64,000 bases of DNA from an uncultured Megasphaera sp. (GTDB lineage: Bacteria; Bacillota; Negativicutes; Veillonellales; Megasphaeraceae), in assembly GCA_934202965.1 (NCBI GenBank), contig CAKPYN010000008.1, positions 1-64,000 of the forward strand. The letters run 5' to 3'. Positions 42,274 through 51,899 of the stretch are shown piece by piece; within the stretch, counting starts at the first letter, position 1, and each line of letters begins with the position of its first letter. Under the pieces are notes generated by a model, which was not told the DNA's origin, searched no databases, and saw only the letters and a list, made by a program, of their open reading frames with translations. Made by a program: the position numbers and the translations under genes.

Positions 42274-44253
42274 TTAATGCTGACTATATTTCTGATATGT
42301 TTCAGACATATCCAGGCACATTTTTCCTGACAAAGTGGGAAAATAATATGCTGGTCCATCGGCATGCTGGCAAATGCGCAATACGCCGATTTCTTTTAAT
42401 ACCTGAATAGCTGCATATATATCATGTGCCGTATATGTATCGGATTCTGCAGCTATGATTCGTTGTTGCGTCTGCCAAATCGGCATTCCCCATTCCGGGA
42501 TGATTTTTTTTAATGCCAAATAAATATCAATCATACGTGTCCGATCCAAATGAATGGATTGCTCCGGTAAATGCACATCTTGCAATACTAACTGCGGAAA
42601 TGACATGCCATTGAAATCATTGCGTTCCAGTTGAAATGCAACATCGACAAGATCCCCTTCCAAAACAGATTCACAAAGTGATGCCATAGACCATCCAACG
42701 CCGTGTATTTTGTGAATGCCATCACAGGTTAGCACGAAGCGTACATGTTGTTTATCTTTTCCAATGGGCCGTATTTCCTCGACACGACACATAAACATAG
42801 AAAAAACAGGCCTGCTGTTCCCCATACCATACGGTTCCATACAACTCAGTTCTCGAATCAAATCCAAGGATATATCCGTTCCCTGCAAAACGGCGTCAAT
42901 CATGACGACGGGAATATAATCTTCTTGTCGCATCGTTTTTACTGCATATTCATTTAAACGCTGACGAAATGCCTCGATCTTATCAGCCTGGATAGAAAAA
43001 CCCGCAGCCATAGGATGTCCACCATACTGTAACAATAAATCGTCGGCATACTGCAATGCCTCATACATGTTAAATCCAGCTATACTGCGACAAGACCCTT
43101 TTCCAATGCCATCATGCACACTAATAACCAAAGACGGTCTATAGTATTTTTCTACCAAACGAGAAGCAGCAATACCAATCACGCCAACGTGCCATTCCGT
43201 TCCAAATGCCACAAGCACACCATCTTGTTCTCTACCTTCTTTTTCAATTTGTTTTATAGCTTGTTCGGCAATGGTGTGTTCTATCTCTTGGCGCTCTCGA
43301 TTTAATTCACTTAATGCATGAGCCATGCGCTTTGCTTTTTCACTATCCGATTCCAACAATAACCGAACACCTTGTTCAGCATGGCTAATACGGCCAGCTG
43401 CATTTAAACGCGGTGCTACTGTAAATGCAATGCGTCCAACACTTATTGTATGTTTATCCAATGAAGAAACATACAATAATGCCTGCAGCCCCGTATTGCA
43501 GCCTTCTTTCATTTTTTTCAGACCACGTTGTACTAGCAAACGATTTTCATCTCGCAGCGGTACTAAATCGGCAATCGTTCCCAATGCGGCAATCTCTGTA
43601 TACGATGTGAGCGGTTCTTTTTTTCTGTATGTCCACAGTGCCTGACATAACTTATAGGCTACACCTGCACCAGCTAATTCCCTGAACGGATACGAGCAAT
43701 CCTTTTGTTTTGGATTTAAAACGGCATACGCATTCGGAATCTGCGAAGGCGGTTCATGATGATCCGTAACAATAATATCCAGCTTTGTTTTATATTCTTC
43801 AATCAACTCATACGAAGAAATGCCACAATCAACGGTAATCACTAAATCTGTCTGCCGAGCTGTTAATTGATTCAGTGCTTCTTCATTCAGACCATACCCT
43901 TCATTCTGCCGTTCTGGAATATAAAAAGACGGCATAGCGCCTAAATCAGTTAATACCATATATAACAACGATGTAGACGTAATTCCATCTACATCGTAAT
44001 CTCCATATATAATAATATTTTCTCCTGCATCAATGCTTTTACTGATTCGCTTTACAGCTTTATCCATGTCTTTCATTAAAAAAGGATCATATCCATCGGA
44101 CAACGCATCACACAAAAAACGTCGTGCTTCTTCCGGCGACGAAATATTACGATTTAGTAATACTCTAGCTAAAAATTCTGATATATGTAATTGTTGTATT
44201 AGCTTTTGTACATCGGCCTCTGCAGGCTTCATGACACGCCAACGTTTTTGCAT
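42274..44253 (-). CDS. recJ: single-stranded-DNA-specific exonuclease RecJ
   Basis: 5'-3' ssDNA exonuclease of 659 residues. DHH domain motifs IYGDYDVDGITSTSLL and ITVDCGIS, then TDHHEPPS, followed by DHHA1 (GYGGHPMAAGFSI-type) and an OB fold, with a long C-terminal region (about 560-659) as in Firmicutes. The family start aligns with MQKRWRVMKP (ATG 44253); ATG 44274 is an alternative. It is the first gene of the recJ-aspS run; TGGTAGAAT at about 44306 is a likely extended -10. Confidence 0.95.
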   Translation of the reverse strand: MQKRWRVMKPAEADVQKLIQQLHISEFLARVLLNRNISSPEEARRFLCDALSDGYDPFLMKDMDKAVKRISKSIDAGENIIIYGDYDVDGITSTSLLYMVLTDLGAMPSFYIPERQNEGYGLNEEALNQLTARQTDLVITVDCGISSYELIEEYKTKLDIIVTDHHEPPSQIPNAYAVLNPKQKDCSYPFRELAGAGVAYKLCQALWTYRKKEPLTSYTEIAALGTIADLVPLRDENRLLVQRGLKKMKEGCNTGLQALLYVSSLDKHTISVGRIAFTVAPRLNAAGRISHAEQGVRLLLESDSEKAKRMAHALSELNRERQEIEHTIAEQAIKQIEKEGREQDGVLVAFGTEWHVGVIGIAASRLVEKYYRPSLVISVHDGIGKGSCRSIAGFNMYEALQYADDLLLQYGGHPMAAGFSIQADKIEAFRQRLNEYAVKTMRQEDYIPVVMIDAVLQGTDISLDLIRELSCMEPYGMGNSRPVFSMFMCRVEEIRPIGKDKQHVRFVLTCDGIHKIHGVGWSMASLCESVLEGDLVDVAFQLERNDFNGMSFPQLVLQDVHLPEQSIHLDRTRMIDIYLALKKIIPEWGMPIWQTQQRIIAAESDTYTAHDIYAAIQVLKEIGVLRICQHADGPAYYFPTLSGKMCLDMSETYQKYSQH

Positions 44254-44383
44254 TATATCACAACGCATTCTCATAAATAATCACTTTCAATAATCACATG
44301 TTTATTCTACCACGTTCTATTCTCAAAATAAAGAAATTTATCAAAAAAACCGTGATTTATTTGAAATTTTTTTGAAATAAAAA

Positions 44384-44418
44384 AACAACTGCACTACAAA
44401 TTATGCAGTGCAGTTGTT
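44384..44418 (-). terminator. intrinsic terminator after nifJ
   Basis: AACAACTGCACT at 44384-44395 pairs exactly with AGTGCAGTTGTT at 44407-44418, followed by T7 on the minus strand. Confidence 0.85.
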
Positions 44419-44458
44419 TCTATTATGCAAGCGCTATGCAGCGCATACAGTTGTCAGA

Positions 44459-47400
44459 TTAAGCTTCGAAGCCTTTCTGGAAACGTACATAGGTTTCGCG
44501 ACGGTTTTTAGCATCAGCTTCTGTCTTAGCATACAATTTAGCAGCTTCTTCAGGCATAGCTTTCTGCAAGGAAGCGTAACGGACTTCGCCCTGTAAGAAT
44601 TCCTGGAATTTGCTGTAATCCGGTTCTTTGGAGTCGAGGCTGAACGGATTCTTGCCTGCTGCTTTGAGTTCCGGATTGTAACGGAACAGATCCCAATACC
44701 CGCATTCAACAGCGAGTTTTTCTTCTGTCTGGCTCTTGCCCATACCTTTACGGATACCATGGTTGATGCAAGGAGCATAGCAGATAACGAGGGAAGGACC
44801 ATGATAAGCTTCAGCTTCTGTGAGAGCTTTCATGAGCTGGTTCTTATCAGCACCCATAGCTACCTGAGCTACATATACATAGCCATAGGAAATAGCCATC
44901 ATGCCAAGGTCTTTCTTCTTCGTGCGTTTACCAGCAGCAGCGAACTGAGCGATAGCAGCTGTCGGTGTAGCTTTAGAAGACTGTCCGCCTGTGTTGGAGT
45001 AAACTTCTGTATCGAGTACAAGAACGTTTACATCATGGTCAGCAGCGAGAACGTGGTCAACACCGCCGTAACCAATATCGTAGGACCAGCCGTCACCACC
45101 GATAATCCACTGGGAACGTTTAACGAAGAACTGTTTTTTATCGAGGAAGTCTTCGAGAACCGGTTTGCCTGCAGCTTCTTTTTCAAGAGCAGCGGTCAAT
45201 TTATCAGCGCGTTCACGAGAGCCTTCGCCTTCATCAGCATTAGCAGCCCAGTCGCTGAGTGCAGCCTGGAGGTCTGCAGATGCAACAGCTTTAGCAGCGT
45301 CTACATTAGCAACCAAGTCTTTACGTACTTTATCAACGCCCAAGAACATGCCGAGACCAAATTCAGCAGCATCTTCGAACAAGCTGTTAGCCCAAGCAGG
45401 ACCATGACCAGCAGCGTTCATTGTGTACGGAGAAACCGGAGCAGATGCACCCCAAATGGAGGAGCAGCCTGTAGCATTAGCAATCATCATGCGATCGCCA
45501 AAGAGCTGTGTAACAACTTTAACATACGGTGTTTCGCCGCAACCTGCGCAAGCGCCGGAGAATTCAAGAAGCGGAGTTTCGAACTGAGAGCCGATAACCG
45601 TGTTCTTATTCTGCGGGTTAGCTTTCGGAGCAACTTTTTCAGTACCATAGTACCAGAGATCCATCTTAGCACGTTCTTCGTCTGTGTTCGGAACCATTGT
45701 GAGGGCTTTAACCGGGCAGACGTTTACGCAAGAACCGCATTCGAGGCAGTCGAGCTGGTCAACAACGATGGAAACATCGTATTCTTTACCAGATTTAGCT
45801 TTAGCAGCAACTTTATAACCTGCTGGTGCAGCAGCTGTTTCTTCTTTTGTTGTCAATACCGGACGAATTGTAGCGTGCGGGCAGACGAAGGAACATTGCA
45901 TACAACCGATACATTTTTCAGCATCCCAAGAAGGAACATGAAGTGCAGGGCCTGCTTTTTCGAATTTAGCAGTACCGGAAGGCATTGTGCCATCTTCACG
46001 GCCAGCAAATGCAGAAACCGGGAGATCGTCACCAACCTGGCCGAGCATTGGAGCTGCAACATTTTTGAAGTATTCAGAAGTCGGACGACCTTCAACAACT
46101 TCATCAACAGCGTCAGCCCAAGAAGCCGGATAGTTAACTTCATGGAATTCTTTGATACCAGCATCAACAGCGCCATTGTTCATATCAACGACTTTCTGGC
46201 CTTTTTTGCCATAGCTCTTGACGATAGAATCTTTTAAGTATTTAACGGCATCATCGATAGGAATGATTTTAGCAAGTGCAAAGAATGCTGCCTGCATAAC
46301 CATGTTGATACGAGTGCCGAGGCCGAGTTTCTGGCCAATAGCATCACCATTCAAGGTGTAGAATTTAACATGATGTTTAGCAATTGCACGTTTAATTTTA
46401 GCCGGCAATTCTTTATCGAGTTCTTCATCAGTCCATGTGCAGTTCAACATGAATGTGCCGTTATCTTTGATACCACGGAGAATATCGAAGCGTTTTACAT
46501 AAGACTGACGATGGCAAGCGATGTAGTCAGCTGCGTCAATGAGGTACGGCATATCGATAGGTTTCGTGCCAAAACGCAAGTGAGAAATTGTTACGCCGCC
46601 AGATTTTTTGGAGTCATAAGCGAAATATGCCTGTGCATACATATCTGTGTGGTCACCGATGATTTTGATAGCGGATTTGTTAGCGCCAACAGTACCATCA
46701 GAACCAAAGCCCCAGAATTTGCAGGATGTAAGACCTGTTGTATCAAGCGGCATTTTCGGTTCACGCGGCAAGGAGAGATTTGTAACATCGTCTTCGATGC
46801 TGAGTGTGAAACCATTGAGCGGATGTTCTTTTTTGAGTTCTTTGAATACTGCGAGGAAGTCTTCCGGCAATACGTCTTTGGAACCCATACCAGCGCGGCC
46901 GCCGATGATATCAACATCAAGACCTTCTTCTTTAGCAAAGCCAACGATATCGAGGTACAACGGTTCGCCGAGGGAGCCCGGTTCTTTTGTACGATCGACA
47001 ACAGCAATTTTCTTAACTGTTTTCGGCAATACGTTGAGGAGATATTTGTTGGAGAACGGACGATACAAATGAACATTGATCAAGCCGACTTTTTCACCCT
47101 GGCTCTGTAAGTATTCAACTGTCTGTTTTGCAACGTCAGCCAAAGAGCCCATGCAAACAACAACATATTCAGCATCTTCAGCACCGTAGTAGTTGAACGG
47201 TTTGTATGTACGGCCTGTGATTGCGGAAATTTTGTCCATGTAATCAGCTACGATATCAGGCATAGCATCATAGAATTTGTTGCTTGCTTCTGTGTGCTGG
47301 AAGTAAACGTCCGGGTTTTCTGCAGTACCGCGAATTTCCGGATGATCCGGGTTCAAAGCACGTTTACGGAAAGCTTTGATAGCATCCCAATCAACGAGTT

Positions 47401-47974
47401 TTTTGTAGTTTTCGAAGTCCATGACTTCAACTTTTTGGATTTCGTGAGAAGTACGGAAACCATCAAAGAAGTTAATGAAAGGCAAAGAACCTTTAATAGC
47501 AGCTAAATGAGCAACACCGCCGATATCCATAACTTCCTGAACATTGGATTCGGCCAAGAGACAGCAGCCTGTAGCACGAGCAGACATAACGTCCTGGTGG
47601 TCACCGAAAATGTTCAATGCATGGTTAGCCAAAGCACGAGCAGCTACGTGGAATACGCCAGGGAGGAGTTCGCCGGCAACTTTGTACATGTTCGGGATCA
47701 TCAGCAAGAAGCCCTGAGATGCAGTGTACGTAGTTGTCAAAGCACCAGCCTGTAAAGAACCGTGGAATGCGCCAGCAGCACCAGCTTCGGACTGCATTTC
47801 AACAACGTTTACTTTGTGACCGAAGATATTTTTCATATCTGCTGCGGCCCAATCATCGACATGTTCTGCCATAGGAGAAGACGGCGTGATCGGATAAATT
47901 GCGGCAACTTCAGTAAATGCATAGGACACCCATGCAGCTGCTTCGTTACCATCCATGGTTTTAAATTTGCTCAT
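44459..47974 (-). CDS. nifJ: pyruvate:ferredoxin (flavodoxin) oxidoreductase
   Basis: Oxidatively decarboxylates pyruvate to acetyl-CoA and reduces ferredoxin; the main pyruvate-to-acetate entry with ackA. Single chain, 1171 residues: domain I (AAIYPITPSSPMAEH), domain III region with GRAGMGSKDVLPED, two-cluster ferredoxin (CIGCMQCSFVC and CLECGSCVNVC), then the TPP domain with CAGCGETPYVK and GDGWSYDIGYGGVDHVL. Codons are strongly biased, fitting high expression. It has a 400-base upstream region shared with a divergent LysR gene. Confidence 0.98.
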   Translation of the reverse strand: MSKFKTMDGNEAAAWVSYAFTEVAAIYPITPSSPMAEHVDDWAAADMKNIFGHKVNVVEMQSEAGAAGAFHGSLQAGALTTTYTASQGFLLMIPNMYKVAGELLPGVFHVAARALANHALNIFGDHQDVMSARATGCCLLAESNVQEVMDIGGVAHLAAIKGSLPFINFFDGFRTSHEIQKVEVMDFENYKKLVDWDAIKAFRKRALNPDHPEIRGTAENPDVYFQHTEASNKFYDAMPDIVADYMDKISAITGRTYKPFNYYGAEDAEYVVVCMGSLADVAKQTVEYLQSQGEKVGLINVHLYRPFSNKYLLNVLPKTVKKIAVVDRTKEPGSLGEPLYLDIVGFAKEEGLDVDIIGGRAGMGSKDVLPEDFLAVFKELKKEHPLNGFTLSIEDDVTNLSLPREPKMPLDTTGLTSCKFWGFGSDGTVGANKSAIKIIGDHTDMYAQAYFAYDSKKSGGVTISHLRFGTKPIDMPYLIDAADYIACHRQSYVKRFDILRGIKDNGTFMLNCTWTDEELDKELPAKIKRAIAKHHVKFYTLNGDAIGQKLGLGTRINMVMQAAFFALAKIIPIDDAVKYLKDSIVKSYGKKGQKVVDMNNGAVDAGIKEFHEVNYPASWADAVDEVVEGRPTSEYFKNVAAPMLGQVGDDLPVSAFAGREDGTMPSGTAKFEKAGPALHVPSWDAEKCIGCMQCSFVCPHATIRPVLTTKEETAAAPAGYKVAAKAKSGKEYDVSIVVDQLDCLECGSCVNVCPVKALTMVPNTDEERAKMDLWYYGTEKVAPKANPQNKNTVIGSQFETPLLEFSGACAGCGETPYVKVVTQLFGDRMMIANATGCSSIWGASAPVSPYTMNAAGHGPAWANSLFEDAAEFGLGMFLGVDKVRKDLVANVDAAKAVASADLQAALSDWAANADEGEGSRERADKLTAALEKEAAGKPVLEDFLDKKQFFVKRSQWIIGGDGWSYDIGYGGVDHVLAADHDVNVLVLDTEVYSNTGGQSSKATPTAAIAQFAAAGKRTKKKDLGMMAISYGYVYVAQVAMGADKNQLMKALTEAEAYHGPSLVICYAPCINHGIRKGMGKSQTEEKLAVECGYWDLFRYNPELKAAGKNPFSLDSKEPDYSKFQEFLQGEVRYASLQKAMPEEAAKLYAKTEADAKNRRETYVRFQKGFEA

Positions 47975-48009
47975 AGATAAAACACGCTCCTTATAAAAAT
48001 ATATACCTC

Positions 48010-48038
48010 AATATAGGATTTCCTATACTGTAGACAAA
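48010..48038 (-). promoter_or_regulatory. nifJ promoter with embedded palindrome
   Basis: TTTGTC at 48038-48033 and TATATT at 48015-48010 on the minus strand, spacer 17. The palindrome TATAGGATTTCCTATA (48012-48027, 7-bp arms) fills the spacer and overlaps the -10, as an operator would. The -35 is imperfect. Confidence 0.45.
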
Positions 48039-48407
48039 GTTAAAAGACATTCCGTGCTCACTCACATGCATTCATGCTAAAACTGCAATTCAGCTTCCAG
48101 TCTGAACACAGCTGCCATCATGCACACACGTCCTAATACACATCATATATATAGGAAGGTACAGAATATATTCAAAAAGGTATTGATATTATTGCGAAAT
48201 TGTAATAATATAATGTTAGTATTACAGTTTTGCACATCAATTCCTTTTATTCATTTTTCTGACCATCACATCCGAACGACTTTGTAACTTTTCCTTACGA
48301 ATTAATTATATGCCTTAGCAAGGCGAAATTCAATAGGATTACGATGCGATTTTGAACATTGGATAGTGCTATTTTGTAAACATATACCGTTTGGGTGTAA
48401 TTATATA
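48039..48407. other. long intergenic region between nifJ and the LysR gene
   Basis: About 370 AT-rich bases without a gene. It holds an 8-bp inverted repeat, ATATTATT at 48186-48193 and AATAATAT at 48204-48211 with a ten-base loop, and a TTGTAA-16-TGTAAT promoter-like pair (48374-48401) close to the LysR ribosome site. The 8-bp repeat could be a regulator site for either gene. Confidence 0.5.
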
Positions 48408-48419
48408 GGAGGTGGCAAT

Positions 48420-49331
48420 ATGGATTTTCATCATCTTAAGTACTTTGTAGAAGTTGCCGACAAAAAATCTTTTAGTAAAGCTGCTCGTACACTTCACATT
48501 TCACAATCTGCGATCAGTCGCACCATTAAAGCCTTAGAAGAAGAATTAGGTGTCGTCCTTTTCATGCGAAATGCCAAGGCTGTTGAATTGACGGATGCCG
48601 GTACTATTTTCTTATCCCATGCCAAACGAGTCGTCTTTATGTTTGAACATTTGAAGACCGATTTCGAAAATGAATTCAAGTTGGAACAAGGCACGGTTCT
48701 CATCGGTCTGCCGCCTATTACAGGGGCTCCTATTTTCGCTAATTTGCTGGGTGCATTTAAACAAGAATATCCGCAAATCGAATTAGATTTGTATGAACAT
48801 GGTTCCAAAAAAGTTGAAATCAGCGTTCAAGAAGGATTGATTGATTTAGGCATTGTCTGCACACAGCCAAAAGAAAAAGATTTTGAATCGTTTTTCCTGA
48901 CCCAAGATCCGATGAATATTATTATTCATCGCGATAATATCCTAAGCAAGGAAAAAACAATTCCGCTCAAGAAATTGGCCAATGAATCTCTTGTCCTCTA
49001 CCGTGATGATTTTAATCTCCATGACGAAATCATTCAGCACTGTAAGCGCATTGGATTCCAGCCTAAGATCGTCTTTGAAACCAGTCAGCGCGATCTCATG
49101 GTGCAAACAGTAGTAGCCAATCTTGGCGTTGCTCTGTTGCCAAGCCGGCTGTGCCCTACGAAGGAAACGAACCCCCGTGTATCGGAATCCGTCGTTGTTC
49201 GTCCGCTTGTAGAACCGGAAATTATGCATGTTTTATATGTCATTTGGAAACGCGGTCATTACCTTTCCCATGCCGCTCAGCTGTGGCTTGATTTTGTACG
49301 CAATAAATCTCGTGTTATTTCCAACCTATAG
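48420..49331 (+). CDS. LysR-family transcriptional regulator
   Basis: A 303-residue LysR regulator: winged helix-turn-helix with FVEVADKKSFSKAARTLHIS and SQSAISRTIKALEEELGV, then a periplasmic-binding-like effector domain from about 90. It belongs with the CynR/CatR-like group; the effector is unknown. It lies divergent to nifJ, which it may control. AGGAGGTGG lies 5 bases before the ATG at 48420; the upstream open frame is not used. Confidence 0.9.
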   Translation: MDFHHLKYFVEVADKKSFSKAARTLHISQSAISRTIKALEEELGVVLFMRNAKAVELTDAGTIFLSHAKRVVFMFEHLKTDFENEFKLEQGTVLIGLPPITGAPIFANLLGAFKQEYPQIELDLYEHGSKKVEISVQEGLIDLGIVCTQPKEKDFESFFLTQDPMNIIIHRDNILSKEKTIPLKKLANESLVLYRDDFNLHDEIIQHCKRIGFQPKIVFETSQRDLMVQTVVANLGVALLPSRLCPTKETNPRVSESVVVRPLVEPEIMHVLYVIWKRGHYLSHAAQLWLDFVRNKSRVISNL

Positions 49332-49361
49332 TATTCCCTATTACGAAAGGTCGTGCCTTCC

Positions 49362-49766
49362 TTGTCGATAAGAGAAAAATTCATTCATTACGTTATTACT
49401 TTGTCCAGTCATCGTCTTGGCAATGACAAGACAACGCCTTCTTTCGAATTCTCTCTTCAAAAAAATGCATTACGGCAGCGCTGGCACGCCTTGCTGGGCA
49501 TAGAAAAATTTTTAGTTGGTACCTGCTTAGCGTTATGCATACTGGTATTCGTGCAGTTTATTTGGATTATTGTGCTTTCGTGCCAGCTTTATGCCGTATC
49601 TGAACAAAATCATATGCAGCAAACTCGGATTGCCCAATTAGAGCAATCCGTAAAGAAGCACAATAATTTGCTATATTCCACCTATACTGCAATGGACGAT
49701 ATTCAAAAAAAATGGCATGACTTACATTTCCGCGTATTAGAAAATACATGGAAAATTGACAAGTAA
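49362..49766 (+). CDS. single-pass membrane protein with coiled coil, FtsL/DivIC-like topology
   Basis: A 134-residue protein of unknown function. N-terminal basic segment (about 1-50), one membrane helix at about 52-75 (VGTCLALCILVFVQFIW), then a coiled coil (QTRIAQLEQSVKKHNNLL). This topology recalls FtsL/DivIC/septum-initiator proteins, but no signature was seen. The start is probably TTG 49362, 11 bases after AAAGG; GTG 49353 is an alternative. It follows the LysR gene after 30 bases and may be cotranscribed. Confidence 0.65.
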   Translation: MSIREKFIHYVITLSSHRLGNDKTTPSFEFSLQKNALRQRWHALLGIEKFLVGTCLALCILVFVQFIWIIVLSCQLYAVSEQNHMQQTRIAQLEQSVKKHNNLLYSTYTAMDDIQKKWHDLHFRVLENTWKIDK

Positions 49767-49830
49767 ATTTTTCATATATTATGTTGCTCAGTACATAGTA
49801 TGTAACAAAAAAGTACATACTTTAGAAGCA

Positions 49831-49880
49831 AAAAATCAGCCGCATGTATGCTCAATTTGCATATACTACGACTGATTTTT
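49831..49880. terminator. bidirectional terminator hairpin
   Basis: AAAAATCAG at 49831-49839 pairs with CTGATTTTT at 49872-49880, with partial inner pairing (GTATGC/GCATAT). A and T runs serve the convergent genes on both sides. Confidence 0.7.
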
Positions 49881-49905
49881 TTGTTATTACTACGGATATA
49901 TACTG

Positions 49906-50592
49906 TTACTGTTCCAACAATTGCAAAAACTGCTGCGGCGTCGGCAATTCTTTAATCTGTTTCCACGGCGTATACTCCGTCAACGTTTGATACGAATAAT
50001 GTCCCGTAGCTACAGAAATAGTTTTGGCGCCAATAGCTTTACCGCATTGAATATCATACGGTGTATCGCCAATAACATATATTTCTTCAATACTGTCACC
50101 CCAAGCATGTTTAGCAATCGTATAAGCATGGCGTGCTAAATCATCACGATAATAAAATTGACAAGCAAATCCAGAATGTTCGAAATCAAAATATTGAGAT
50201 AATTTAAAAAAATCCAGTTTCATACGGGCACCGTAAACACTGTTTCCTGTCAGCAGCAACTGCTTATAATCGTTTCGTTTATCAAAAAAAGCCAATATAT
50301 CCCGTACGCGATCGAAAATAACGCTTTCATCTTTCTTTAGCTGAAGCCATTTTAAAAGTTTCTTTTCATAATTACGGCAAAATACATTCACTTCTTCATC
50401 GCTCGGCATCTTGCCAGTTGCTTTATACAATAACTGCTGGCAAATATAATTATCCGTACGTCCACCGGCAGCAATACGAGGAACTGGTGCATCCAATCCC
50501 TGTAGGGTATGAAATACCTCTTCTATTGCATACAATCCGGCTCGTCCGGTATTTAGCAATGTACCGTCTATATCCCAATATAATAATTTCAC
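49906..50592 (-). CDS. HAD-superfamily phosphatase (phosphoglycolate phosphatase-like)
   Basis: A 228-residue HAD hydrolase: motif I YWDIDGTLLNTG with nucleophile Asp, cap domain at about 15-85, motif II LLLTGNS, and motif III/IV in YVIGDTPYDIQCGKAIG. The start is GTG at 50592, 8 bases after GAGG; GTG 50601 lies inside that ribosome site. It is insulated from ackA by a terminator. Substrate unknown. Confidence 0.87.
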   Translation of the reverse strand: MKLLYWDIDGTLLNTGRAGLYAIEEVFHTLQGLDAPVPRIAAGGRTDNYICQQLLYKATGKMPSDEEVNVFCRNYEKKLLKWLQLKKDESVIFDRVRDILAFFDKRNDYKQLLLTGNSVYGARMKLDFFKLSQYFDFEHSGFACQFYYRDDLARHAYTIAKHAWGDSIEEIYVIGDTPYDIQCGKAIGAKTISVATGHYSYQTLTEYTPWKQIKELPTPQQFLQLLEQ

Positions 50593-50604
50593 ACTCTTCA
50601 CCTC

Positions 50605-50661
50605 ATCAAAAAAAGTAGTTAGTAGTTAGAAGCCTGACACTACTAACATACTAACTACTTT
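50605..50661 (-). terminator. intrinsic terminator after ackA
   Basis: A perfect 13-bp stem: AAAGTAGTTAGTA at 50612-50624 and TACTAACTACTTT at 50649-50661. It is followed by T7 on the minus strand and lies 18 bases past the ackA stop. Confidence 0.85.
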
Positions 50662-50678
50662 ACCCATAATTACATGAA

Positions 50679-51872
50679 TTATTTAGACACGATTTCTTTG
50701 GTATCGCGAGCAATCATGATTTCTTCATTGGTCGGAATAACATACATTTTAACAGTAGAATCATCTGTACTGATCAGCTGATCTTTGCCTCGGACGTTGT
50801 TGCGTTCCGGGCAGAGTTTAGCGCCAAGATATTCTAAACCTTCGCAAATAGCAGCACGATCTTCAATACCGTTTTCACCAACACCGGCAGTAAAGGTAAT
50901 AACATCAACGCCGCCCATAGCTGCTGCCAATGCGCCGATTAATTTACGAACTTGATAATGGAACATATCCAATGCGAGTTGAGCCCGTTTGTTGCCTTCT
51001 TTAGCAGCTTCACCAAGATCACGGAAGTCACTGGATACACCAGAAATGCCAAGAACGCCAGATTTCTTATTCATGAGCGTATCCATTTCTTTAATGGAAT
51101 AGCCATGTTTTTCCATAACATTGAGAACGATAGCCGGATCAATATCACCGCAACGAGTTCCCATCAAAACACCAGCAAGCGGCGTGAAGCCCATCGTTGT
51201 ATCAACGCATTTGCCATATTTAATGGCTGCCAAAGAAGAACCATTGCCTAAATGGCAGTTAATAATGCGAAGTTTTTCAACAGGCACACCCATTACTTTA
51301 GCTACCTGACCAGCTACATAGCGATGGCTGGTACCATGGAAGCCATAACGACGGATACCGTCTTCTTTATACAATTCATACGGAAGGCCGTACATAAAAG
51401 CTTTAGCCGGCATAGTCTGATGAAATGCCGTATCAAATACAGCGACCTGCGGAACATTCGGCATAATTGCTTTGCAAGCATTAATACCGATGATGTTAGG
51501 CGGATTGTGAAGCGGAGCCATGGAAGAGCATTTTTCAAGTGCTTTCATAACTTCGTCCGTAATTAACGTAGAGCAAGCAAATTCTTCGCCGCCATGTACG
51601 ACACGATGACCTACTGCGTCAATAGCATCCATGGATTTGATAACGCCGCATTCGGCATCCGTCAAAATATCCAATACAAGCTGAACAGCTACTTTATGGT
51701 CCGGAATAGACTGTTGAATTTCTTTTTTCTGTCCATTCCATTTATGAGTCAGCTGGGAATCGGAAAGACCGATTTTTTCAACCAACCCTTTTGCCATGAC
51801 TTCTTCATTGTCCATATTTACCAACTGGTATTTTAAGGACGAGCTGCCGCAGTTTACAACCAATACGATCAT
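50679..51872 (-). CDS. ackA: acetate kinase
   Basis: Makes ATP and acetate from acetyl phosphate, 397 residues. Motifs: VVNCGSSSLKYQL near the start, HRVVHGG, FDTAFHQTMP, RRYGFHGTSHRYVA and GFTPLAGVLMGTRCGDIDP. The ATG 51872 lies 8 bases after GAGGG. It completes pyruvate fermentation with nifJ; no phosphotransacetylase gene is in the window. Confidence 0.98.
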   Translation of the reverse strand: MIVLVVNCGSSSLKYQLVNMDNEEVMAKGLVEKIGLSDSQLTHKWNGQKKEIQQSIPDHKVAVQLVLDILTDAECGVIKSMDAIDAVGHRVVHGGEEFACSTLITDEVMKALEKCSSMAPLHNPPNIIGINACKAIMPNVPQVAVFDTAFHQTMPAKAFMYGLPYELYKEDGIRRYGFHGTSHRYVAGQVAKVMGVPVEKLRIINCHLGNGSSLAAIKYGKCVDTTMGFTPLAGVLMGTRCGDIDPAIVLNVMEKHGYSIKEMDTLMNKKSGVLGISGVSSDFRDLGEAAKEGNKRAQLALDMFHYQVRKLIGALAAAMGGVDVITFTAGVGENGIEDRAAICEGLEYLGAKLCPERNNVRGKDQLISTDDSTVKMYVIPTNEEIMIARDTKEIVSK

Positions 51873-51899
51873 GAATGTACCCTCTTTCATATTCTTAAA

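Noticed and set aside
44759..46237. A 492-codon open frame antisense to nifJ
   Set aside because: It mirrors the strong codon bias of nifJ, has no recognisable domain and no ribosome site.
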